A stretch of DNA of 64,000 bases from Gossypium raimondii (taxonomy: Eukaryota; Streptophyta; Magnoliopsida; Malvales; Malvaceae), in assembly GCF_025698545.1 (NCBI RefSeq), contig NC_068575.1:54941980-55005979 (forward strand), written 5' to 3'. The translations under genes and the position numbers were made by a program. Shown in pieces: positions 1 through 11,016 of the stretch. Below the pieces are notes generated by a model. That model ran no database searches. It was not told the DNA's origin and saw nothing but the letters and a program-made list of their open reading frames with translations. The stretch's first letter is position 1, and every line of letters begins with the position of its first letter.

Positions 1-368
1 ATTTAGCCCCTCAAAATTCTTCACCTTTTCAATTTGGTCCTAATTCATCCATTTTCCTTAGTTTCTAGATTATTCCACCCTTAAAATATTTTCACCATTG
101 GTCCTTCAACTTTTTTCATATTTACACTTTACCCCCTCAAATTTTGAGTATTTACTCTAAATCAACAAAACTTTTCTCACTTTTACGATTTAATCCTTTC
201 TTGAATTAATATATCATAACATACTTCCCAATGTTTCCATAACTCAAAATTTCCCTTTTGTCATTTTATTTCCTTATTTTACTATATCAAGGATACATAT
301 TTTCTTACTGTAGTTGTAACACCCCAAACCCGGTCTAAATGTTATGACCGAATCTGGCGATGTCACAT
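1..368. repeat. Gypsy LTR-derived remnants
   Basis: AT-rich, non-coding. Bases 1-80 are nearly repeated at 2710-2788, just before the Tekay element, so both are pieces of the same LTR-like repeat. A second LTR-like head opens with TGTAACACCCC at 315 and is cut off after about 54 bases by the next LTR head at 369. No gene is seen. Confidence 0.5.
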
Positions 369-2788
369 TGTAACATCCCCTACCCGTATTCGACGCCGGA
401 ATAGGGTACGAGGCATTACTAGAAGACATACATTTGCATACGTATTAAACCAAGTTACAAAATTTCATCCGAATTAAAACTTTTAAATTATTAACTTGCT
501 TTTATAATTCTTTACAGCATATCCTCGAAATATTATATTCATAACAAATAGGGCCTACGAGACCCGATATTTACTCATGTAATTCAAAGCTTCATTTCCA
601 TTTCATTCAATTCACAATTTCTCATGTTCACAATTCAAATCAATTTCTCAATCCAATATATATATTTCAATCATCTAAGAATATAATTCAAGTTACACGA
701 ACCTACCAGCTAATTGCGTAAATACCAAAATTCGTGGATATTTTGGTAATTTTCTATTTTCCTTCAATTTCCACTCAATCTTGATATAAATTAATATTTC
801 ATTCAATTTATTAATTTAAATAATAAAACAATTCATTTCATGCAATTTGGTCACTTTTTGACATTTTACAAATTTACCCTTAAAAGATTACTTTTATTCA
901 ATTTAGTCCCTGAACCTAAAACATGCAAATTAGCCATTTTAATGAAAACTCATGCTAGTTGAATAATCATATATTTTCCTCCTCCTCCTCTCCATTCCAC
1001 ATCCTTAATGTATATAACATGCATATATGTAACATTATCTATAATTTCACTATTTATTTATTTGTTCATTCAAAGCTGTCCACTTGAGTTATTGTCATAA
1101 AATTATTTATATCTTGAGCTATGTAACTCCAAATTGAGATCCGTTGATTTTATCTGAAACTAGACTCACATATCTTATTATTATAAAATTTTCAGAATTT
1201 TTGGTTTAGCCAATAAGTACAGTTTATTCTTTAAAGTCATCCCTGTGCTGCTGTCTGACAGTTCTGACCCTTCTTCACTAAAAATTAATTATCTCCTCGT
1301 ACAGGATTCGGATGATGTTTCCGTTTGTTTCTCTTGAAATATACTCATTCAGGATTTTAAATATATAAATTTAAGCCCATAATTATTTTTCTCCAATTTT
1401 TGATTATTTTACAAAGTCAGAACAGGGGAACCCGAATTCATTCTGACCTTGTCTCACATAATTTATTATATCTCATGATTTACAATTCCATTACTTACAC
1501 TGTTTCTTATATGAGAAACTAGACTTAATAAGCTTTAATTCCATATTTTTTTCATTCTATAATTCGATTTTCATAATTTATGGTGATTTTTCAAAATTTT
1601 CAGAATTTTTGGTTTAGCCAATAAGTACAGTTTATTCTTTAAAGTCATCCCCAGTCTTCATTGTCGACGCTTCGACCCTTCTTCACTAAAATTAATTATC
1701 TCCTCGTACAGGATTCGGATGATGTTTCCGTTTGTTTCTCTTGAAATATACTCATTCAGGATTTTAAATATATAAATTTAAGCCCATAATTATTTTTCTC
1801 CAATTTTGATTATTTTACAAAGTCGAACAGGGAACCCGAATTCATTCTGACCTTGTCTCACATAATTTATTATATCTCATGATTTACAATTCCATTACTT
1901 ACACTGTTTCTTATATGAGAAACTAGACTTAATAAGCTTTAATTCCATATTTTTTCATTCTATAATTCGATTTTCATAATTTATGGTGATTTTTTCAAGT
2001 TAGTCTACTGCTGTTGTCCAAAACTGTTTTAGTGCAAAATGTTGATTACTAAGTTTATAACTTCCTTATTCATTTTCTCTATAATATTTTCCATCACTTT
2101 GTCTTATTTCCTTCACTAATATATCAAGAACATAAGACTTCATTTAAGAAAACTCTACTATAACATCATTTCCATGCTTTTTCAATAATAACAAACTTAA
2201 AAATATATTGAAATCTAGATGTTCTTACCTTGTCCTATTGATTTCAATCTTTAACTTGATTTTCTCTCTCCTCCAACTTCTATTTCTTGAATCTAACTTG
2301 ATAGTCTAGCTCCCCATTGTCTCCTTGTTATCTTTCTCTCTTGATGGATATGAAAATTCTTTTGATTTCTAAGTGAAAATGATGATTTTTTGGTGAAAGG
2401 ACCAAATTGTAAAGAAAAGAAAGTTTCATTCTTTCTTTTCTCTTCATACGTTGGATGCATGGGAAGAAGATGAAGATTCTTCATCTTTCCTTCCATATAT
2501 ATACTAAATAGAATAATAATAAAATAATAAAATATCATTTAAAAATTAAATTAAAATATTAATAAACTAATATTTAATTAATTAATTAATATAAAATATC
2601 ACCAATATCATCATTGCCTTCTAGATTTCTCTCTCTTCTAATTGGCAATTTTGCCCTTTATAATCTTTAAAAATTCCATCATTGAGTCATCACTTAATTT
2701 GGTAAAATTATGATTCAGTCCCTCAAAATTATTCACCTTTTCAATTTGGTTCTAATTCATTCATTTTCCTTAGTTTCTAGATTATTCC
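369..2788 (-). mobile_element. Partial Ty3/gypsy LTR, cut by a later insertion
   Basis: It starts TGTAACATCCCCTACCCG at 369, matching the outer end of the LTR at 2789, and carries the same internal module (about 1010-2040) as the LTRs at 2789 and 54107. The conserved opposite end (GATTTGTGGYTACGAAACCA) is absent, so it is incomplete. No coding region follows; it is either a truncated solo LTR or one split by the element at 2789. Orientation is inferred from the related LTR at 2789. Confidence 0.6.
1185..1990. repeat. About 405-bp tandem duplication inside the LTR
   Basis: The stretch from AAAATTTTCAGAATTTTTGG at 1185 to TATGGTGATTTTT near 1590 is repeated from 1593 to about 1990, with small indels. 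The main divergence is a patch around 1243-1275 versus 1650-1680. Related LTRs at 2789 and 54107 carry this module once. Confidence 0.85.
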
Positions 2789-5751
2789 TGTAATACCCCC
2801 TACCCGTATTCGTCGCCAAAATAGAGTATGAGGCATTACCAAATTTTACCGAATAAATTTTTCGCAAAATCCCAATTTTTTTTGAACTCAATATAACCCC
2901 TTTATAAATATCTAATCTTCCCTGCAAATTTAAACCGAGACCAATCGAGCACAACCAATCCATTTCAATATATTTTCAAGATAGATTTAACATATTCATA
3001 AGATAACCTCATCACATACCAAAACCAAAATTTGTTAGCCATACCAATGGCTAACCATATATTCATTTCACATTAACCTTTACTTTACTAGCTTATACAC
3101 GCCATTAATTTCCAAAATAAAGTTTCTTTATATACCGAGATCTTGAGGTTGATAGTGTGATACGTCTCTGACCGAATCTGACCTCCGAGCTCTTAATACT
3201 ACAAAATAGGAGAAAAAGAAACAGGGTAAGCACTCTGTGCTTAGTAAGCTCATGTAACAAGAATTATACTTACCTAATATTTTCAACACAATGCAATAAA
3301 CATTCATACACCCATTCAATACATTATTCCCCTATCATGCACAAACTCAACATTTAAATTAGTCCAATAATTTTCAATAATTTCCATGATTGATGAGCTC
3401 ATCAATTCCATGATTTCCATTCCCTTGTTATTTTTCCATATTTATCCCGTTAAACTACTCGGAATTTCGATGGATTTTCAAAGGTACACTTTAGTGTACT
3501 AATCCGGGTCCGTCAATTCATATTCATGTGCGCACATTTCCATTTCAGAGAGCACACTCCCGCGAACCTCATCCTTACAAATGGATTACCACCGAGCTAA
3601 ATCCTCGAATATAAACTCATAGAGTATTGTCGGGATTACCACCTAGGCTAAATCCCAAAGAAAGACAATTACTCTAATGAGCTTGGATCCGAATTACCAT
3701 CCAAAGCTAAATTCAGACCTAATTTGGATTACCCGTCCGGCTAAATCCATTTTTCACATATTCTTCGGGAGGGCTATATCAGGATAGGATCACCCGTCCG
3801 GGCTAGATCTTTTTTACCATCAATTTATTTTCAGAAATCCATCGAATTTTCCTTCCATTCAACCGGGATTTCTTCCCCTTTTTTATCAAATATATCAATG
3901 TTTCATCAATTTTCATACAATGAACATTCAAATCATATTCACATCAATAACAAACATTTCAAGCATTTAAGAATATAATTCAAGTTACACGAACTTACCT
4001 CGATACTTGTTCGTAAACAAAAATCTACTAATCCCGAAATTTTTCTTTTCCTCGATCTAGCTTCGTATTTGAATTTTCTGGATCTAAATAAATAAATTTA
4101 ATCATTAATATAATACATTTCATGTTCATATGTAACATTCTCTATAATTCCATTACTATTTATAGTACATTCAAAGCTGTCTCATTGAGTCATAGTCACT
4201 AAATTATTTATATATTGAGCTACGGAACTCCAAATTAAGATCCGTTAATTTTTACCGAAAACACACTCACATATATTCTTACCATAAAATTTTCAGAATT
4301 TTTGGTTTATCCAATAAATACAGTTTATTCTTTAAAGTTTCCCCTATTTCACTGTTCAACAGTTCCGACCCCTCTTCACTAAAAATTAATTATCTCATTG
4401 TAAAAAATTCGGATGATGTTCTCGTTTGTTTCTTTTGAAAATAGACTCATTAATGATTTTAAACATATAAATTTAAGCCTATAATTATTTTTTTCCAATT
4501 TTTATTATTTTCCAAAGTCATAACAGGGAAACCAAATTCATTCTGACCTTATCTCACAAAATTTATTATATCTCATGATTTATAATTCCATTGCTTACAC
4601 CGCTTTCTTTTATAAGAAACTAGACTAAATAAGCTTAATTTCATATTTTATTCATACTCTAATTTGATCTGTACAATTTTGGTGATTTTCCAAAGTTAGA
4701 CTACTGCTGCTGTCCAAAACTGTTTTAGTGCATGATGTTAATTACCATTTTTCCCTTAGCTTTTAATAAATGATAATTTCATCCCTACTCAATTAACCTC
4801 TCAATTGAGCTTATTTTTCTCAATTAACACTTTATTATATTACTTTAAACTACTTTATAACATTTGGAAATCAAAATTTTAGCACAAGACTTTAATTCCA
4901 AACTTTTTCACAATTAGGTCCTACAAATCAATTTCTATTGAAATTACCTAATTAAATCATCTCATAAACAAATTAAAGCTTCAATTTCATGCTAAATCAT
5001 CATATACTTCCAGTTCATATTCATAGTAACTTTCAATTTCCTTCATAAAATCTAAAACTAATGAATTCAACAAGTGGACCTAGTTGTAAAAGTCACAAAA
5101 CACAAAAATTTCAAGAAATAATCAAGAATTGAACTTACTTGCAGTAATAATATGAAAAAAAGCTTACTAAAACCTTCTATGGTGTTTTTTTGCTGATGAG
5201 AATGCATAAAAATAAAGAGAAATCTAGATAATTCCACTTTAGTTCTAACTTTTAAGGTAAATTTTACAATATTCTAATTTTACCCTTAATTCTCCAATTC
5301 TCCTGATTTTTCTCAGCTTATGTCGCCCAAAATATCTCTTTTTGGGCCTTACAATTTATGTCCCTTCTCATTTGATAATTGAGCTATTTAATCCTTCTAG
5401 TAACTTTTACATCCTTTTCAAATTAGTCCTTTTACTTAATTAACTACCCAAACATTAAAATTTTCTAATGAAATTTTAATACCATATTACTAACATTTCA
5501 TAAATATTTATAAAAATATTTTTGACTCGGTTTTACGAGATTGAGATCTCGATACCTTGTTTTTACCCAATTTCTTCAATAATTTCTTTTTCTAACTAAC
5601 CACTAAACCGGTAAAATTCTTCTATCTATATTTTCATACGATTTTCCTATCATATCAATATTCATGCAAAAATATTAAAATAAATTATCTTTAAATCAGA
5701 TTTGTGGCTACGAAACCACTGTTCCGATAACTTTGGATTTAGGCAATTACA
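2789..5751 (-). repeat. 3' LTR of the Tekay-like element (2963 bp)
   Basis: On the plus strand it runs TGTAATACCCC...GGCAATTACA, a TG...CA boundary. The 2789 end matches 9575-9717; the 5751 end abuts the polypurine tract and resembles the end of the solo LTR at 56704. Bases 3586-3810 hold repeats of the motif GGATTACCACC..GGCTAAATCC. No gene is seen in it. Confidence 0.88.
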
Positions 5752-5765
5752 ACTCTCCCCTCTTT
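5752..5765 (-). other. Polypurine tract
   Basis: On the minus strand this reads AAAGAGGGGAGAGT immediately before the 3' LTR, the usual place for plus-strand priming in reverse transcription. Confidence 0.8.
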
Positions 5766-7110
5766 AAGGATTTTCTTCCTCAAAAATCTTACCAGTAAAG
5801 AGGTTCGGGTATTGTTTCCTCATTGCCTCCTCAGGTTCCCATGTAGCTTCCTCAATCCCGTGCTTTTGCCATAATACTTTCACCAAATTTATCTTTTTAT
5901 TTCTAAGCTCTTTTATTTCCCGTGCTAATATCTTGACTGATTCTTCACTGTAAGTCATATCTGGCTGAATCTCCACTTCTGATGGAGAAATAACATGTGA
6001 AGGATTTGATCAATACTGTCGTAGCATAGACACATGAAAAACATTATGAATTCTATCGAGTTCCGGTGGTAATGCCAATCGATAAGCGACTGGTCCAATT
6101 CTTTCTATGATTTCATATCGCCCGATGAATCTTGGACTCAATTTACCCTTTCGACCGAACCGGAGAACTTTCTTCCAAGGAGACACTTTTAGGAATACCC
6201 TATCACCCACCTGAAATTCGATCTCTTTTCGTTTAAGACCAGCATATGATTTCTGACGATCAGAAGCTGCTTTTAGACTATCCCGAATCACATTTACTTT
6301 TTCTTCTGTTTCCCGGATCAAATCAACCCCATGTATCTTCTTTTCACTGAGATCTGTCCAATATAAAGGTGTTCTACATTTTCTACCATACAAAGCTTCA
6401 TACGGAGCCATTTTAATACTGGACTGATAACTGTTATTGTAAGCTTCAATCAAAGGTAGATACTTCTCCCAATTACCTTCAAACTCTAATATACAACATC
6501 AGAGCATATCTTCCAGTACTTGAATTACACGCTCAGATTGGCCATCTGTCTAAGGATGAAATGCAGTGTTGAAATACAATTGAGTACCCAAGGCTTCTTG
6601 CAATTTGTCCCAGAAACGAGATGTAAATCGAGGATCTCTATCTGATATAATGGAGATTAGCACTCCATGTAGCCTGAAAATCTCAGATATATACAGTTCA
6701 GCCAATTTATCTAGAGAATAATCCATACGTACCGGAATAAAATATGTTGATTTTGTTAATCGATCAATGACCACCCAAATGGCATATTTCTTCTTCGGTG
6801 ACAATGGTAATCCCGAAACAAAATCCATAGTAATTCTTTCCCATTTCCATTCCGGTATAGTAATTGGCTGAAGCAATCCCGAAGGTACCTGATGTTCTGC
6901 TTTGACCTGTTGACATATCAGACATCTTGATACAAACTCAGAAATATCACGTTTCATACCTGGCCACCAGTACATCTTCTTCAAATCATTATACATTTTA
7001 TTACCTCCCAAATGTACGGACATAATACCATTGTGTGCCTCGTGTAAAATCTTCTGTACAAGCTCTGAATTCTTCGGTACACATACTATTTGCCTTTGAA
7101 TAATAAACAA
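5764..7110 (-). pseudogene. Gypsy integrase with chromodomain-like tail, broken
   Basis: The minus-strand frame holds the zinc-binding region (HEAH...H, then CLICQQ), the first two acidic residues of the DDE core ([16 protein letters not shown]), and, past a stop, the third acidic residue in a DGQSER context. A GPY/F-like segment follows (PRFIGRYEIIERIGPVAYRL), then a chromodomain-like tail (VKVLWQKHGIEEATWEPEE). In-frame stops lie at 6552-6550, 6501-6499 and 6012-6010; two or more look like CGA-to-TGA or CAG-to-TAG changes. A one-base loss near 7086-7090 separates it from the RNase H frame. Not functional. Confidence 0.9.
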
Positions 7111-9436
7111 CCATCAGTCCCAATCTGAAATTCTGAATCATTACCTGACTCACATTGTACCCGTTTAGCCTGTAGCTTCTCATCATTTTTCTGAGCTTCA
7201 TATATTTGTTGTAGAAATGTCGGTTTAACTCTCAACTCAGCTACGACTGAACCATCATCAACCAAATACAATTGGGCATTCATAGCTCGCAAAGCAAATA
7301 GAAATTTTCGACTTAAAGCATCAGCAACAACATTAGCCTTACACGGATGGTAATCAATAGTCAAATCATAGTCCTTTATCAATTCAAACCACCTACGCTG
7401 TCTCAAATTCAGATTTTTCTGTGTCATCAGATATTTCAGACTTTTATGATCAGTATAAATATGACATTTCTCACCATACAAGTAATGCCGACATATTTTT
7501 AATGCAAATACAATAGCAGCTAATTTAAGATCATGCACCGGGTAATTTCTTTCATGTGGCTTAAGTTGTCTCCAAGCATAGGCTATAACTTTACCTTCTT
7601 GCATCAAGATACAACCTAACACATCGGAAAATTCACATACAACTGGCACTACTTGTATTTTTGACTCAGATACCTTAGTGTCTAACACATATGCCAAATA
7701 AACACCATACCCTTTTCTGACACAACTCTGAGCTGTCATAACTGAAATCACATCAGATAATTCATTTGTCTGATCAGATTTAACCCGAAGTAATTCTCCA
7801 TTCTGACACTTCAGTACAATATATTTTTGTTTACAGTTTACTACTGCATCATGCTGAATTAACCAATCCATGCCCAATATCACATCAAACTCATCAAAAG
7901 GCAACAACATCAAGTCAACCGGAAAACAAATACCTTTTACCATCAGTGGACAATTTTTACAAACTTTATCCACCATCACAAACTGGCCCAGGGGGTTCGA
8001 GACTTTAACCACAAATTCAGTAGGTTCAACAGATAATTTTTTAACAAATACTAATTTTGTGCATATGTATGAATGTGTAGAATCATGATCAATCAATGCA
8101 GTAATATCAGTATCAAGTAAAGAAAATGTACCAGTAATAACATCGGGTGCTGAGGCATCTTCTCTGGCACAAATGGCATATGTCCTAGCAGGTGCTCGTG
8201 CCTCAGGCCTGCCTGCAGTATCTTTCGTAGCTCCTCGGCTACCACTGACATTACCGGATGGTCGATGTGGTCTACCCCTCAAAACTGGATTACTCAGCTT
8301 CGATGTTTGTTCAGCTTCTTTTTCACCCCTTTCTAGATAATCTCTAAGGAAATGATCAAAAGAACCACATCGATAACAAGCCCCGCTCTTTAATCGGCAT
8401 TCACCAAAATGAGTTTTATTACAGTACTGGCATCTCGGCTTAAGGGTACCAACACTGCCAACACTGGTCACTGATGGAGTGGAAGGTCTTGGATTAGTGC
8501 GTTGAAAACCTCGCTCTCTACCCGAATACCAAGTAGCTGAGGTAAAGCGATCCTGGTATTTCTTCAATTTCTTTGAAGCAGAATACTGAGATTTTTTCAT
8601 CGATCTTTTACTAAGAATTCGAGCTTCCCTCTCAGCCTGTTTCTTTTCTTTGCTCAATTCTTCTGCTTTATAAGCTCGCTCTGCCAATGTAGCAAACTCT
8701 CGAATTTTAAGAATTCCGATCAGTAGCTTAATTTCTTCATTCAACCCTTCTTCGAATCGTTTGCACATTTCGGCTTCTGATTGTATCCATTTCTGAGCAT
8801 ATTTACTCAATCGGACAAATTCTCTTTCATACTCAGATACTGATCTATTACCCTGTTTCAGCTCAAGAAATTCTTTTCTCTTCTGATCAAAGAACCTTTA
8901 ACTGATATATTTCCTTCTGAACTCGATCTGAAAGAATTCCCATGTAATTTCTTCTTTCGGAACAACTGAAGCTTTAGTATTCCACCAATGGTAAGCTGTA
9001 TCTTTTAGCAATGATACTGCACATTTCAAACACTCTTCTGGTGTGCAAGATAATTCCTCCAAAACCCGAGTAATATTTTCTAACCAAAACTCAGCCCGTT
9101 CTGGATCATCATCAACTGTAGCTCTGAATTTTTCTGCCCCATATTTTCTGATTTTATCAAACGGAGCTTTCCCTTTTTTGATAGATTCAATACATGTACC
9201 TTGTGGAATCTCGGGAATCGGTGGTGGAGGAGGAGGAGCTTGAGCTTGCTGCACTACAGGGTTAGTTTTTATATACTGAGTAAACCATCCATTCATCATT
9301 TGATAGAAGACCATTTTAGCCTCTTCACTTTAGTCCCTTGTCTCGGACCTTCTACTACTAGTAGCTTCAACTTCTCTTTGTTTTGAAGCTGGAGCATGAC
9401 TCTCGGCTTCCTCGGTTGAGCTCGGTCGGCAGACAT
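7086..9436 (-). pseudogene. Gypsy gag-protease-RNase H fusion, reverse transcriptase deleted
   Basis: Gag begins near an ATG at 9436, but the frame shifts before 9332 and hits stops at 9332-9330 and 8900-8898. The same frame then runs open from 8897 to 7086. It holds the retrotrans_gag region, a zinc knuckle ([14 protein letters not shown]) whose last Cys is Tyr, and a protease with the odd active site [10 protein letters not shown]. Then, without a break, it passes from the protease linker (CEFSDV) straight into RNase H ([29 protein letters not shown]). The whole YVDD-bearing polymerase is missing at about 7617-7624, and the deletion kept the frame. Confidence 0.9.
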
Positions 9437-9557
9437 TTACTATAAGAAAATCACATTTCAAATGGTCTAGAGATATCACACTATCAATAATAATTTAAAT
9501 GGCATGTATAGCTAATCCCGTATTTGCTAAGTCGGTCCGAGAACCGGCTAAACCGTA

Positions 9558-9569
9558 GCTCTGATACCA
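9558..9569 (-). other. Primer binding site (initiator tRNA-Met)
   Basis: The minus strand reads TGGTATCAGAGC, complementary to the 3' end of plant initiator tRNA-Met. It lies 5 bases inside the 5' LTR boundary. Confidence 0.88.
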
Positions 9570-9574
9570 ACAAA

Positions 9575-9717
9575 TGTAATACCGCCTACCTGTATTCGTC
9601 GTCGAAATAGAGTATGAGGCATTACCAGATTTTAGTGAATAAATTTTTCGCAAAATCCCAATTTTTTTTTTGAACTCAATATAACTCCTTTATAATATCT
9701 AATCTTCCCTTACATTT
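9575..9717 (-). repeat. Truncated 5' LTR of the Tekay-like element
   Basis: About 143 bp match the outer end of the 3' LTR (2789-2932) with scattered substitutions. Similarity stops sharply after AATCTTCCCT, so about 2.8 kb of this LTR has been lost. Confidence 0.85.
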
Positions 9718-11016
9718 AGGTTCAATTATTATTAAACATTGCATTTTTAGTTATTTTATTTAAACATTCCATATAAAATAATAAAAAACAAAAAATATAT
9801 TCATATTAAATTCTTTATTAGAAAAGAGCTTTTAAGTAATTTACTAATATCAACCCACATCATAGATTGAACGTAATATTGTAATATTAGTTTATTATTA
9901 ATAATTAAAATCATATAAACTAATTTGATTCATATAAAATATTATATTAGTTATCACGCTAAATTTTATATACTAATTAATTATTAAAATAGATAAAATC
10001 ATGTTAACTAAGGTGAAAAGATAAAATATAAAATTAAATTAATTATAATTTAATTAGTGTAGTAGTTATATACAAATTAAACTTAAGATATAGACATTTT
10101 TAATCAAGTACATTTATTATTTAATAATTTCAACGAGAATTATACCATTACATTGTTTAATGTAAAAGCTTCGATTTATAATAATTTATTTTAATTTTGC
10201 TTTATAATATTTATTATTTAATATTAATATTAATACAATGTTTATAGTTCTATAACAAAATAATTTACAATGATAAATTATTATTTATTGTTACAAATTT
10301 ATTATTATTTTAGGTAATGTATAACTCCTAACTTGACAGCCACTTCACAGAATAATCTATATATACACACAAAGTTTGAAAAGAATTGAACTAACCAATT
10401 AACTTATATAGTTCATTATAGTACATTTTTTTCATTTTAAATATTTTTATTTCTCGAAAAGTTTTGATTGAATGGATTTATTTTGATAATAAAATTTACC
10501 ACACTTATGAATAAGGAATTTAATTTTGTTAAATGAACTTTTAGGAATTAAATAAAAATTCAAAGATAAAATTATTATGTAATTTTAAAAAATATAAATA
10601 TATTTTATTATAGTATAAGTTGTTGTAAAAGTTATTTTACTATTATTTATGCTTTTCTATTATAGATATTAATAAAATATTAATCTTCAAATATGTTTGC
10701 ATAGTTTGAATATTATAGAACTGATCCATTTAAAATTTATATTATTTAAATCTTAATTTTTTAAAGTTATGGTAAAAATATTATTATAAAATTAATTTAC
10801 ATCTTATAAAAATAATATAAAATATTTATTTATAAAAATTATAATTATTCATAAAAATATGTTATATATATTATTATAACTTATTTATAAATTTTTTAAA
10901 TTATGGTAAAAATTATATTATTTATAAAAAGTGTTATGAGAATCATTGGACAATTTATAAAGTCTTATTTATAAATGTTATATATTATAAATATTATATT
11001 ATTTTTACTTAATTTA
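9718..11016. other. AT-rich intergenic DNA
   Basis: Very AT-rich sequence with many short A/T runs. I see no gene, RNA or recognisable element here. Confidence 0.6.

Larger units (their letters stand above)
2789..9717 (-). mobile_element. Decayed Ty3/gypsy chromovirus-type (Tekay/Del-like) LTR retrotransposon
   Basis: The element reads on the minus strand: 5' LTR remnant (9717-9575), PBS, gag, protease, RNase H, integrase, chromodomain-like tail, PPT, 3' LTR (5751-2789). The domain order with integrase after RNase H is Ty3/gypsy. The long LTR, initiator-Met PBS and C-terminal chromodomain-like segment fit the Tekay/Del lineage. It cannot be autonomous: the reverse transcriptase is deleted, the protease motif is altered, and at least five stops plus frameshifts interrupt the frames. 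Most of the 5' LTR is gone, so no target duplication can be checked. Confidence 0.88.
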
